DNA from: Roseitalea sp.
GTDB lineage: Bacteria; Pseudomonadota; Alphaproteobacteria; Rhizobiales; Rhizobiaceae
Assembly: GCA_017642895.1 (NCBI GenBank)
Contig: JAEPON010000001.1
Span: 310,001-374,000 of the forward strand
DNA length: 64,000 nt
Direction: 5' to 3'
Shown: positions 8,455 to 17,082 of the stretch, in pieces
How the letters are laid out: each line of letters starts with the position of its first letter
Numbering within the stretch: the first letter of the stretch is position 1
The notes under the pieces: model-generated
What the model saw: only the letters and a program-made list of their open reading frames with translations
Database searches by the model: none
Told to the model about the DNA's origin: nothing
Made by a program: the position numbers and the translations under genes

Positions 8455-9471
8455 GTGACCACGGGACTGCCGTTTGACGATTTTCGCGCGCTTCTGAGCA
8501 ATCTGCCGGGACCTGACGAAGAGGCGTGCGCGACCGTTCGCGCGCGCGAAGCGATGCTGACCAAGCCTGCCGGCGCGTTGGGACGGCTGGAAGAGATCGC
8601 CGAATGGCTTGCCGCGTGGACGGGTCGTCCGCCAGCCGTGACGCGGCCGCTGGTTGCCGTTTTCGCCGGCAATCACGGCGTCACGGCGCAAGGCGTGTCG
8701 CCGTTTCCCGCATCGGTGACGGCGCAGATGGTCGAGAATTTTGCGGCCGGCGGGGCCGCGATCAACCAGATCTGCATCGCCCACGATCTGGGGCTCAAGG
8801 TTTTTGATCTGGCGCTCGACATGCCGACGGCCGATATCACGCAAGAGGCGGCGATGGACGAGCGCACCTGCGCGGCAACCATGGCGTTCGGCATGGAAGC
8901 GATCGCCGGCGGCACTGACCTTTTGTGCATCGGCGAGATGGGCATCGGCAACACGACGGTGGCCGCCGCCATCTTGCACGGGCTCCACGGAGGCGAAGCG
9001 GCCGACTGGGTCGGGCCGGGCACCGGTGCCGATGAGGCCGGCGTCGCGCGCAAGGCCGATGCGGTGGCGCGTGCGGTTGCGCTTCACAAGGCGCATCTGG
9101 GTGATCCGCTGGAGGTGCTGCGGCGTCTTGGCGGTCGCGAGATCGCGGCGATGGCCGGCGCGATCCTGGCGGCGCGCGTCGAGCGCATTCCGGTGATCAT
9201 CGATGGTTTCGTGGCAACCAGCGCGGCGGCGATCCTGCACGCCGCCAATCCCGCCGCACTTGATCATTGCGTGATCGGTCATGTCTCCGCCGAGCCTGGG
9301 CATCGCGCGGCCGTCCAGCGGCTTGGCAAGGCGCCGTTGCTCGACCTGGGAATGCGGCTGGGCGAGGGAACCGGGGCAGCGCTCGCAGCCGGCATCGTCA
9401 AGGCGGCCGCCCAATGCCATTCGGGCATGGCCACCTTCGAGCAGGCCGGCGTCAGCGGCAAGGAGGCGTAG
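8455..9471 (+). CDS. cobT: Nicotinate-nucleotide-dimethylbenzimidazole phosphoribosyltransferase
   Basis: CobT activates 5,6-dimethylbenzimidazole to alpha-ribazole phosphate for the lower axial ligand of vitamin B12. The GTG at 8455 was chosen because AGGAGA lies 8 bases upstream and gives 338 residues, the usual family length. The frame is open further upstream, but that stretch does not look conserved. Recognisable motifs are LTKPAGALGRLE near residue 33, FAGNHGVTAQGVSPFP, GEMGIGNTT and the C-terminal LDLGMRLGEGTGAALA. It is divergent from cobS and ends 7 bases before the convergent histidine kinase gene. Confidence 0.93.
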   Translation: MTTGLPFDDFRALLSNLPGPDEEACATVRAREAMLTKPAGALGRLEEIAEWLAAWTGRPPAVTRPLVAVFAGNHGVTAQGVSPFPASVTAQMVENFAAGGAAINQICIAHDLGLKVFDLALDMPTADITQEAAMDERTCAATMAFGMEAIAGGTDLLCIGEMGIGNTTVAAAILHGLHGGEAADWVGPGTGADEAGVARKADAVARAVALHKAHLGDPLEVLRRLGGREIAAMAGAILAARVERIPVIIDGFVATSAAAILHAANPAALDHCVIGHVSAEPGHRAAVQRLGKAPLLDLGMRLGEGTGAALAAGIVKAAAQCHSGMATFEQAGVSGKEA

Positions 9472-9478
9472 GCCTCAA

Positions 9479-11020
9479 TCAGGCGGCGCGGGACCGGCGC
9501 AAAAGTCCGCGCCGGACAGGCTGTTCATTGTCGATGACCGGCTCGGCCGGCAGCACTTCCATGACGCGTGCTGCAGGGAACATGGCGATGGCCTCGGTGC
9601 CTTCGCGCAGCTTCGATTTCAGCGAGAAGGTGCCACCATGCATCGCCAGCAGTGCCTGCACGATCGGCAGGCCGAGGCCTGTGCCCTGTTCGGCGCTCTT
9701 GATGGCGATCGAGCCCTGGCCGAAGGCGGAAAGGACCACGGGGATTTCGTCCTCGGCGATGCCGGGACCGTTGTCCTTGACCGTCGCATACTGACCGCCT
9801 GATGCGGTCCAGCCGACCTTGAACTCGATCAGTCCGCCATTGGGCGTGAACTTGACCGCGTTGGACAGCATGTTGAGCAGGATCTGCCGCACCGCCTTTT
9901 CGTCGGCGAGAAGGCGCGTCAGGCCTTCTTGGAAGACCGGCTTGACGGTGATCTGCTTCTGGCCGGCCTTCATGCGCACGAGCGCCATGCAGTCTTCGGC
10001 GACATCGGTCAGGCGCAATGCTTCCTCGCGCAACTCATACTTGCCCGCCTCGACGCGGCTCAAATCCAGGATCTCGTTGATCAGGTTGAGCAGGTGCTTG
10101 CCCGACGCATGAATGTCGCCGACGTAAGTCTTGTAGCTGTCATTGCCGATCGGCCCCAGCATTTCGCTGTGCATGGCTTCCGAGAAGCCCAAAATGGCGT
10201 TCAGCGGGGTGCGCAATTCGTGGCTCATCGATGCCAGAAACCGCGATTTTGCCAGATTGGCCTCTTCGGCGCGACGGCGCGCTTCGTCGGAGATCGACTT
10301 GGCCACTTCCAGTTCGGCGATCAGCGCGACGTTTTCGGCCCGGTAGGCGATCGAGGCAATCGTCGACTTTTGCAGGCGCGTGGCGACGAAGCTGAAGAAC
10401 AGCAGTGCGCAGAACGGCATGACGAGCGCCAGCATCGTGTTCGGCGTTGTCCCGAAGTTGAGAACCGCGAACAGGACGACCGGCACGGTGAAGGCGGCCA
10501 GGATCGAAAACCGGATCGCATAGCAGATGGTCGCCGTTGCGGCGATGGCGACCAGCAGGACGGAAGCCTTGAAGAAAAGCGCCGTATCGGTGCCGCATTC
10601 ACCGCAGGTGCTGACCGCAAAGTAAGTCCAGGAAAAGCCCGTGACCGCATGGGTGGCCAGAAAGATCAGACGCCAGCGCCGAGGATCGGCATCGTCCTTT
10701 TGGCGCAGGAAGCGCTTGGACAGGATGCCCATTGCGACATAAAGAATGCTGGCGATAAGCGCCCAGAGAACGATCTTTGTGTCAAAGCCCGCCGACAATG
10801 CCGCGAACGCCGTCAGGATGACCAGCACCGGAACTGCCGCGATCGACGATATCAGCGCGCTGGCATGCAGGCCCAGAAGCTCCAGCGCAAACTCGCGATC
10901 CGGCCGGCCGCTCAGGGCGAGCTTGTCGCGGGTCTTGCGCAGCGTTCGGCGCAATTCCTGGTTGTGCACCGACTTTCGGCGGTCGACAATGGTCTTGTCG
11001 GGTTGGTCGGCTGCGATCAT
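9479..11020 (-). CDS. Membrane sensor histidine kinase
   Basis: Two-component sensor kinase of about 513 residues if started at ATG 11020; the frame stays open to 11116, so a longer form is possible. It has an N-terminal cytoplasmic helix, about six hydrophobic segments between residues 40 and 200, a short coiled stretch (EVAKSISDEARRRAEEANL), the phosphorylation box FLASMSHELRTPLNAILGF, and a HATPase_c domain with an N box (LLNMLSNAVKFTP), DNGPGI and GTGLGLPI. The dimerisation box resembles the PleC/DivJ group of alphaproteobacteria. No response regulator is adjacent, so it is an orphan here. It is divergent from the nuclease gene at 11135. Confidence 0.88.
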   Translation of the reverse strand: MIAADQPDKTIVDRRKSVHNQELRRTLRKTRDKLALSGRPDREFALELLGLHASALISSIAAVPVLVILTAFAALSAGFDTKIVLWALIASILYVAMGILSKRFLRQKDDADPRRWRLIFLATHAVTGFSWTYFAVSTCGECGTDTALFFKASVLLVAIAATATICYAIRFSILAAFTVPVVLFAVLNFGTTPNTMLALVMPFCALLFFSFVATRLQKSTIASIAYRAENVALIAELEVAKSISDEARRRAEEANLAKSRFLASMSHELRTPLNAILGFSEAMHSEMLGPIGNDSYKTYVGDIHASGKHLLNLINEILDLSRVEAGKYELREEALRLTDVAEDCMALVRMKAGQKQITVKPVFQEGLTRLLADEKAVRQILLNMLSNAVKFTPNGGLIEFKVGWTASGGQYATVKDNGPGIAEDEIPVVLSAFGQGSIAIKSAEQGTGLGLPIVQALLAMHGGTFSLKSKLREGTEAIAMFPAARVMEVLPAEPVIDNEQPVRRGLLRRSRAA

Positions 11021-11134
11021 GGAATGGCTGCACGTCTTGCGTTGCGCTCGCGGTACGCCGTCGCACGGCGAGGACCGGCGACAACATACTTTCCCAATTC
11101 TTAAAACTCCCTTCATGCGGCAACCCAGGCTTCG

Positions 11135-11749
11135 TTGGCCATGAGACGCCGCAAGGGTGGGCGGGGTGCCGTCGATTTTCTTGTTGCCACGATCTTCATC
11201 CTCGGGGTCGCCGGGCTGGCGGCGTTACTGCAGACATGGAACAGCCGCGAGATGGCCGGAGCCGTGCGGGTGATCGACGGCGACTCGATCATGATTGACG
11301 GAGCGGATGTGCGGTTGCGCGGCATCGACGCGCCCGAGCTTGGTCAGCAATGCATGGGCGATGACGGTGCCCGGTATCCATGCGGCCAGCTTGCCGCAAA
11401 CCATCTTGAAACGCTGATCGATGGAAACCCGGTCGTCTGCACGGGACACGATACCGACCGCTACGGGCGTTTTCTGGGCGTGTGCCGGAAAGCCGGCGGT
11501 GACCATGCCGCTTCGCTCAATGCCATGATGGTCGAAGACGGATGGGCCGTTGCCTATGGCGGCCATGACAGGCTCGAGCGGTTAGCGCAGGCCGAACGGC
11601 GCGGCCTCTGGGCATGGCGGTTTGAGCGGCCCGCGGATTGGCGCCGGCAAAGGGCGGCGGCCGATGCGCAGGCTCCGCCGCGCGCCGGGTTCGGTGCGGC
11701 GATCCGCCGGATCAGAAGCTGGATCGGGTGGGGAGGGCATGATGAGTAA
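11135..11749 (+). CDS. Staphylococcal-nuclease-like thermonuclease, membrane-anchored
   Basis: A 204-residue protein with a single N-terminal membrane segment (residues about 12-30) and an SNase domain. The hallmarks are VRVIDGDSI, VRLRGIDAPELGQQC and DRYGRFLG with the catalytic arginine, then EDGWAVAY. It is probably exported or anchored in the periplasm and cuts nucleic acid. Its stop overlaps the start of the glycosylase-like gene that follows, so the two are translationally coupled. Confidence 0.85.
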   Translation: MAMRRRKGGRGAVDFLVATIFILGVAGLAALLQTWNSREMAGAVRVIDGDSIMIDGADVRLRGIDAPELGQQCMGDDGARYPCGQLAANHLETLIDGNPVVCTGHDTDRYGRFLGVCRKAGGDHAASLNAMMVEDGWAVAYGGHDRLERLAQAERRGLWAWRFERPADWRRQRAAADAQAPPRAGFGAAIRRIRSWIGWGGHDE

Positions 11750-12362
11750 CACGGCACTTGATGGATTGGCGCGATCGATTGCCGCTTGCCGGATCTGCCG
11801 CGACCAGCCCGATGGCACGCCCTTGCCGCATGAGCCACGCCCGGTCTGCGTGGTATCGCCGACCGCGCGCATCGTCATTTGCGGCCAGGCTCCGGGCACC
11901 CGGGTGCATGCGTCCGGCCGGCCGTTCACCGACCCGTCCGGCGACCGGCTGCGCAACTGGCTGGCGGTCGATGAAGCGACGTTCTACGACGCCCGCAGGA
12001 TTGCGATCGTGCCGATGGGGTTCTGCTTTCCCGGGCTCGACGCCAAGGGCGGCGACCTTCCGCCGCGCAAGGAGTGCGCGCGCACCTGGCATGATGATCT
12101 GTTCGCGGCGATGGGGCAGGTGGAACTGGTCATTGCCGTCGGCCAGTACGCCCAGGCGTTTCATCTGGGCAGCGCGCGTCGCAAGACGCTGACCGAGACC
12201 GTCGCCGCATGGCGGGACTATGACATGGTGCCGGGCAGGCCCTGGCGGGTTGTTCCGACGCCGCATCCCTCATGGCGCAATACCGGCTGGCTGAAGCGCA
12301 ATCGGTGGTTCGAGGCCGATCTCCTGCCGGTGCTGCGGGCGTCTGTTCGCGACTTGCTCTGA
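11739..12362 (+). CDS. Uracil-DNA glycosylase family protein
   Basis: A 207-residue protein of the uracil-DNA glycosylase superfamily. Motif 1 appears as IVICGQAPGTRVHASGRPF near residue 47, and the second catalytic region as PTPHPSWRNTGW near the C terminus. An N-terminal CRICRD pair of cysteines is present, but I do not see a full iron-sulfur set like family 4. This subgroup is usually annotated as uracil-DNA glycosylase family protein without a tested substrate. The start ATGATG at 11739 overlaps the nuclease stop; a second ATG is at 11742. Confidence 0.8.
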   Translation: MMSNTALDGLARSIAACRICRDQPDGTPLPHEPRPVCVVSPTARIVICGQAPGTRVHASGRPFTDPSGDRLRNWLAVDEATFYDARRIAIVPMGFCFPGLDAKGGDLPPRKECARTWHDDLFAAMGQVELVIAVGQYAQAFHLGSARRKTLTETVAAWRDYDMVPGRPWRVVPTPHPSWRNTGWLKRNRWFEADLLPVLRASVRDLL

Positions 12363-12431
12363 CCGGCTTGTGCGGATGAATTTTCTATCCTATCTAGCTT
12401 TATCGCCATAAATTAGAAAGATTTACCGGAA

Positions 12432-12896
12432 ATGGATCGTCTTGACCGGAAAATCCTGCGCCTGCTGCAGGAGGATTCCACCATCGCCGTCGCCGATATC
12501 GCCAAACGCGTGGGCCTTTCGACGACGCCTTGCTGGCGTCGCATCCAGAAGCTTGAAGAGGAGGGCGTCATCGAGCGGCGCGTGGCGATCCTCAACCCGG
12601 AAAAGGTCCATGCGCGGGTGACCGTCTTCGTCTCGATCCGCACCAATTCTCACTCGACCGAATGGCTCAAGCGCTTTTCGGAGGTGATCACCCAGTTTCC
12701 CGAAGTGGTCGAGTTCTACCGGATGAGCGGCGACGTCGATTACCTGTTGCGTGTCGTCGTGCCGGACATTCCCGCCTATGACGCGTTCTACAAGCGGCTG
12801 ATCGAGAAGATCGAGATCCGCGACGTGTCGTCCGTCTTCGCCATGGAGCAGATCAAGTTCACGACCGAGATGCCGCTCGATTATCTGCCGGTGTGA
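12432..12896 (+). CDS. Lrp/AsnC-family transcriptional regulator
   Basis: A 154-residue feast/famine regulator. The N-terminal helix-turn-helix (LDRKILRLLQEDSTIAVADI, then AKRVGLSTTPCWRRIQKLEE) is followed by the RAM effector domain with SGDVDYLLRVVV. The upstream 70 bases are AT-rich. The order (regulator, then convergent dehydrogenase) gives no clear target. It ends 10 bases before the convergent dehydrogenase gene. Confidence 0.92.
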   Translation: MDRLDRKILRLLQEDSTIAVADIAKRVGLSTTPCWRRIQKLEEEGVIERRVAILNPEKVHARVTVFVSIRTNSHSTEWLKRFSEVITQFPEVVEFYRMSGDVDYLLRVVVPDIPAYDAFYKRLIEKIEIRDVSSVFAMEQIKFTTEMPLDYLPV

Positions 12897-12905
12897 GCGC
12901 CGGCC

Positions 12906-13790
12906 TTACCGGTCACCGGCGATCTTTTCGAGCCGGGCGAGCAGGGATGATGTGTCCCAACGATTGCCGCCCATGTTCTGGATGTCCTTGTAGAACTGGT
13001 CGACAAGCGCGGTGACCGGCAGGCCGGCGCCGTTGCGGTCGGCTTCCGACAGCACGATTTCCAGGTCCTTGCGCATCCAGTCGACGGCGAAGCCGTGGTC
13101 ATACTCGCCGGCATTCATCGTCGTGTGGCGGTTTTCCATCTGCCAGGAGCCGGCCGCGCCCTTGGAGATGACATCGATCACCGCTTCGACATCGAGCCCC
13201 GCGCGCCTGGCGAAATGAATGCCCTCGGACAGGCCCTGGACAAGGCCCGCAATGCAGATCTGGTTGACCATCTTGGTCAGTTGGCCGCTGCCGACCGGCC
13301 CCATCAGCCCGACCATTTTCGCATAGTTCTCGATCACCGGCTTGGCGGTCGCAAACACATCGGCGTCGGCACCGCACATGACGGTCAGTGCGCCGTTGAC
13401 GGCGCCCGCTTCGCCGCCCGAGACCGGCGCATCGATGAAGCCGAAGCCGGCGGCTCTCGCGGCTTGATCAAGTTCGCGCGCCACGGCTCCCGAGGCGGTG
13501 GTGTTGTCGATGAAGATCGCGCCCTTCTTCATGGCCGCAAAGGCGCCGTCCGGACCAGTGGTCACGGCGCGCAGGTCGTCGTCATTGCCGACGCAGGCGA
13601 AGACGAAGTCCGCATCAGTCGCCGCTTGCGCGGGCGTTTCGGCCTTGGCGCCGCCATGGTCTGCAACCCAGGCATCGGCCTTTGATGCGGTACGGTTGTA
13701 GACGGTGACATCATGGCCGCCGCGGTCTTTCAAATGCGCCGCCATGTGGTAGCCCATCACACCCAGACCGATGAATGCCGCTTTTGCCAT
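12906..13790 (-). CDS. NAD(P)-dependent beta-hydroxyacid dehydrogenase (3-hydroxyisobutyrate dehydrogenase family)
   Basis: A 294-residue enzyme with an N-terminal Rossmann fold (FIGLGVMGYHMAAHL), the substrate-binding box DAPVSGGEAGA near residue 120 and the catalytic lysine in GQLTKMVNQ near 170. The family includes 3-hydroxyisobutyrate dehydrogenase, tartronate semialdehyde reductase and succinic semialdehyde reductases; the sequence alone does not separate them. Start chosen at ATG 13790 (MAKAAFIG), because the six residues before it are not conserved. Confidence 0.85.
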   Translation of the reverse strand: MAKAAFIGLGVMGYHMAAHLKDRGGHDVTVYNRTASKADAWVADHGGAKAETPAQAATDADFVFACVGNDDDLRAVTTGPDGAFAAMKKGAIFIDNTTASGAVARELDQAARAAGFGFIDAPVSGGEAGAVNGALTVMCGADADVFATAKPVIENYAKMVGLMGPVGSGQLTKMVNQICIAGLVQGLSEGIHFARRAGLDVEAVIDVISKGAAGSWQMENRHTTMNAGEYDHGFAVDWMRKDLEIVLSEADRNGAGLPVTALVDQFYKDIQNMGGNRWDTSSLLARLEKIAGDR

Positions 13791-13923
13791 GTGTCCGCCT
13801 CCCCTCAATTGTCCGGTGACGACATAGCGCCGATCCGGTCGACGGCAAAGGCGAAAAGTGACGGTTTCGGAATCGCTTGCCGGGACAGGCTGGCAAATGG
13901 AGTCGGGCGCTTTACGCCTTGAT

Positions 13924-14757
13924 TCACCGAACCAGATGCTGGGTCAGCCGCCTTTCGATTCGATCGAGCGCGATCCGCAGGGTCTCAACGATCACGAGGT
14001 AGAAGACTGCGGCCCAAAGGTAGGTCTGAAAGTCGAAAGTGCGCGAGAAGGCCCGCCGTGTTTCGCCCATCAGGTCGAATACGGTGACGATGGCGACGAT
14101 GGCCGAGCCCTTGATCATCAGGATGATCTCGTTGCCATAGGGGCGCAGCGCGACGATCATCGCTTGGGGCAGGATGATCTTGCGGAACGTCTGCGGCTTG
14201 GTCAGTCCGAGCGCGTCGCCCGCTTCCCACTGGCCCTTTTTCACGCTTTCGATGGCACCGCGCAGGATCTCGGCCTGATAGGCGGCCGTGTTCAGCGTGA
14301 AGGCGAACAGCGCGCAGTTCCACGCATCGCGGAAGAACCACCAAAGGCCAACCGCTTCCATTTCGGCGCGGAAGGTGCCGAAGCCGTAATAGATCAGGAA
14401 GAGCTGGGCGATGAGCGGTGTACCACGGAAGAAGTAGACATAGCCGTAGGCAATTCCGCTCAGAACCGCATTGGATGACATGCGCATGAACGCCAGCGGC
14501 AATGACAAGATGGCCCCCAGCACGATCGAGATGCCGACAAGCGTCAGCGTGATACTCAGACCGTTGAGATAGCGCGGCAGATAGCGCTCGACGAAGGCGA
14601 TGTCCCAGGCGCCGATCAGCCACCAGACGAGAAACACGCCGGCGGTAACCCAGAACGTCATCAGCGCGTGGCCGGTGATGCGGGCGCCGGTCCAGGACCG
14701 TGCGATGTCGGGCGGTGCCGGCTGCGGCGCCAAAAGGGTTTCGCGGATGACCGTCAT
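13924..14757 (-). CDS. Polar amino-acid ABC transporter permease (HisM type)
   Basis: Second permease of a binding-protein-dependent amino-acid importer, 277 residues. It has an N-terminal extension of about 70 residues and then the HisMQ core: YLPRYLNGLSITLTLV, YVYFFRGTPLIAQLFLIYYG and the EAA loop ESVKKGQWEAGDALGLT. Its ATG overlaps the stop of the first permease by four bases. The longer frame upstream lies inside that gene and was rejected. No ATP-binding subunit follows; the next gene is an unrelated dehydrogenase. Confidence 0.88.
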   Translation of the reverse strand: MTVIRETLLAPQPAPPDIARSWTGARITGHALMTFWVTAGVFLVWWLIGAWDIAFVERYLPRYLNGLSITLTLVGISIVLGAILSLPLAFMRMSSNAVLSGIAYGYVYFFRGTPLIAQLFLIYYGFGTFRAEMEAVGLWWFFRDAWNCALFAFTLNTAAYQAEILRGAIESVKKGQWEAGDALGLTKPQTFRKIILPQAMIVALRPYGNEIILMIKGSAIVAIVTVFDLMGETRRAFSRTFDFQTYLWAAVFYLVIVETLRIALDRIERRLTQHLVR

Positions 14758-15470
14758 GCCCGAACCTCCGCCCGTTTGGCGGCCCGCTCGATCCGCGCGA
14801 AGACGAACGAGGAAAGGATCGCCAGGATCAGATAGAGAAGACACGCGACCGAAAAGAACAGGAATGCCTCTTTGGTCACGCGGGCGGCAATGCCCGCCTG
14901 GCGCATGATGTCGGCAAGTCCGATCACAGAGATCAGCGCGGTGTCCTTCAAAAGGATGAGCCAAAGGTTGCCAAGGCCGGGCAGGGCGATGCGGATCAGT
15001 TGCGGCGCGATGATGGTGCGCATCGTCTGCCATTGCGTCAGGCCGAGCGCATAGCCGGCCTCATACTGACCGGCGGGAATGGCGCGGAACGCCGACAGGA
15101 AGACCTCGCTTGCATAAGAGGAGAAGACGAAAGCCAGCGCGATCATGCCGGCGATGAAGGCGTTGATCTCGATGCCCTGTTCGAAGCCAAGGGCCAGAGA
15201 CGCCTGGCGGATGGCGATCTGCAGGCCGAAATAGACCATGAAGATGGTCAACAGCTCGGGCAGGCCGCGGAAAATCGTGGTGTAGACGTCGGCGGCGAGC
15301 CGTAGCGTCTCTTCTTCGCTCTTTTTTGCCAGCGCCAGAAAGAACCCCATCATGAGCCCGACCGGAAGCGTCGCCAGTGCCAGCGCGGTGGTGACAGCAA
15401 AGCCGCGGGCGATCTCGTCGCTCCAGCCCGTGTCGCCGAATGCCAGATAGCCAAAAGCGTCCATCAGCAA
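14754..15470 (-). CDS. Polar amino-acid ABC transporter permease (HisQ type)
   Basis: First permease of the pair, 238 residues, with the HisMQ-family core: TTIFRGLPELLTIFMVYFG near residue 60 and the EAA loop AIPAGQYEAGYALGLTQWQT. Four to five membrane helices are visible. It lies after the binding-protein gene, with a stem-loop between them, and overlaps the next permease by four bases. Confidence 0.9.
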   Translation of the reverse strand: MLMDAFGYLAFGDTGWSDEIARGFAVTTALALATLPVGLMMGFFLALAKKSEEETLRLAADVYTTIFRGLPELLTIFMVYFGLQIAIRQASLALGFEQGIEINAFIAGMIALAFVFSSYASEVFLSAFRAIPAGQYEAGYALGLTQWQTMRTIIAPQLIRIALPGLGNLWLILLKDTALISVIGLADIMRQAGIAARVTKEAFLFFSVACLLYLILAILSSFVFARIERAAKRAEVRA

Positions 15471-15496
15471 TCCATCATGGGGGGAATGCGGATATG

Positions 15497-15524
15497 AAAA
15501 GGGCGGAGACAGGCCGTCCCCGCC
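15497..15524 (-). terminator. Hairpin with T tract between binding-protein and permease genes
   Basis: On the minus strand a nine-base stem (GGCGGGGAC with GTCTCCGCC, one G-T pair) encloses a five-base loop and runs into TTTT. It lies about 30 bases after the binding-protein stop and before the permease start. This is the usual place for a partial terminator or 3' stabiliser that makes binding protein more abundant than permease. Confidence 0.6.
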
Positions 15525-15552
15525 GCATTTCGCTCAGTGTCTGACGGCGCAA

Positions 15553-16332
15553 TCAGCCGCCATAAACGTCGAACTCAAAATATTTGTTGTTGATCTCTTC
15601 GTAGGTGCCGTTTTCGCGTATCGCCTCGATGGCCGCGTTGAAGGCCTCGCGCAGTTCATCTTCGCCCTTGCGAATGGCGATGCCAGCGCCAGGGCCGTTG
15701 ATCACTGGGTCGGGGGTCAGCGTGTCGAGGATCTTGCAGCACTGGCCTTCGTCGGTGGCCAGCCATTCCGACAGGACCACGACATCGTCGATGACCGCAT
15801 CGATGCGGCCCGACGCGATGTCGAGCTTGTACTCGTCCGGCGTCGGATAGAGCCGCAGATCCGCCGAGGACAGCTTCTCTTCGGCATAGTTGGAATGCGT
15901 GGTTGCCGACTGGGCGCCGATTGTGCGGCCGGCAAGGCCTTCATCGGTCGCAGCCGTGATGTCGGAATCCTTCGGCACTGCGATGGCCGGCGGCGTGTTG
16001 TAGTATTTCTCGGTGAAATCCACCGTCTGCTTGCGCTCTTCGGTGATCGACATGGATGCGATGATCGCGTCGAACTTGCCGGCGACGAGGGCGGGGATGA
16101 TACCGTCCCAGTCTTGGGTGATGAACTCGCATTCGGCGCCCATTTCCTCGCAAAGTGCCGTTGCGATGTCGATGTCGAAGCCGACGAGCGAGCCGTCCGC
16201 TTCAAGGTTGTTGAAGGGCGGATAGGCGCCCTCGGTGCCGATCTTGATCTGCATGGCGTCTTGCGCCTGTGCGATGCCGACCGAAAGGGCAAGGGTTGTG
16301 GCCGCGGCCAGAAGTGTTGTGCTCAAACGCAT
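15553..16332 (-). CDS. Periplasmic amino-acid-binding protein of an ABC transporter
   Basis: SBP_bac_3 protein of 259 residues. Start at ATG 16332, preceded by GAGGT 8 bases upstream; the signal peptide MRLSTTLLAAATTLALSVGI ends after AQAQ. The mature protein has IGTEGAYPPFNN, GFDIDIATALCEEMG and FDAIIASMSITEERK, the pattern of lysine/arginine/ornithine/histidine-binding proteins. The conserved acidic and aromatic positions suggest a polar amino acid, but no exact ligand can be assigned. It heads the operon with two permeases. Confidence 0.9.
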   Translation of the reverse strand: MRLSTTLLAAATTLALSVGIAQAQDAMQIKIGTEGAYPPFNNLEADGSLVGFDIDIATALCEEMGAECEFITQDWDGIIPALVAGKFDAIIASMSITEERKQTVDFTEKYYNTPPAIAVPKDSDITAATDEGLAGRTIGAQSATTHSNYAEEKLSSADLRLYPTPDEYKLDIASGRIDAVIDDVVVLSEWLATDEGQCCKILDTLTPDPVINGPGAGIAIRKGEDELREAFNAAIEAIRENGTYEEINNKYFEFDVYGG

Positions 16333-16476
16333 GGAATACCTCATGTCACGCGTGGCCCGCGCGCTGCGCGGACGGTTGAACGCCCACCTCCCTGATGGGC
16401 ATTGGCGGCGATGTTCCATGAGACCAAAGCGCTTTGCAAACAAAAAATGACAGTGTGGTGTCAGCACGCGACCGCT

Positions 16477-17082
16477 TCAGCGGCCGGTGCGAACCGGCCG
16501 GATGATGCGCACCGTCACCGCCTGCATGTGGCGCGCGCCATAGCCGAGCGCGGCCAGAACGTGGAGGCCGGCTGCGGCGATGAAGGCTTGCGCGGCGGCG
16601 CCATGCACCGATTGCACCATCGCGGCCAACGCCGGCGTGGGTGGCCATGGCAGGACGAATTCCGCGCCGAAAAGACGCGCAAAACCGTCCGATGCCGCGA
16701 TGATGGTGAGGCCGGACAAGGCGATCGCGATCATGGCCAGCAGCATGGCTATGATCGCCAGCCGCGCGGCAAGGGACAGGATGGCCGGCTCGTCCGGTGC
16801 CCGCGGAAAGCCGCGGACGAGGCGCCGCAGCGCATGGACGAGCAGGAAGGGTGCCGCGACCAGACCGGCGAGCGCATGCAGATCCGGACGCCCGGACCAA
16901 GCGGTCAGCACGAGCGCGGCCGCGAACAGGACGCTCAGCCAGTGAAGGGCAATCGAAAGCGGCGCATAGCCTCCATGGCTGTCGGCGGGAACAAGCCGTT
17001 TGCCGGCGCTGTGCGGCGGTCCGGACGGGCGTTCGTCCGGCGCCGCCCGGGCGGTCTGCTCTGTCATCGTCTCCGTGGTCAT
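16477..17082 (-). CDS. Cytochrome b561/b-type membrane protein at the end of the Mo-cofactor operon
   Basis: A 201-residue protein with about four membrane helices after a polar N-terminal 40 residues. Histidines lie in the helices (SIALHWLSVLF, HALAGLVAAPFLLVHALRRL, VHGAAAQAFIAAAGLHVLAAL), as expected for haem-b ligands of cytochrome b561/Ni-Fe-hydrogenase-type b subunits. Its ATG overlaps the moeA stop (ATGA), so it is translationally coupled to cofactor synthesis. It may serve as a quinone-linked electron carrier for a molybdoenzyme encoded elsewhere; no such enzyme is in the window. Confidence 0.75.
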   Translation of the reverse strand: MTTETMTEQTARAAPDERPSGPPHSAGKRLVPADSHGGYAPLSIALHWLSVLFAAALVLTAWSGRPDLHALAGLVAAPFLLVHALRRLVRGFPRAPDEPAILSLAARLAIIAMLLAMIAIALSGLTIIAASDGFARLFGAEFVLPWPPTPALAAMVQSVHGAAAQAFIAAAGLHVLAALGYGARHMQAVTVRIIRPVRTGR

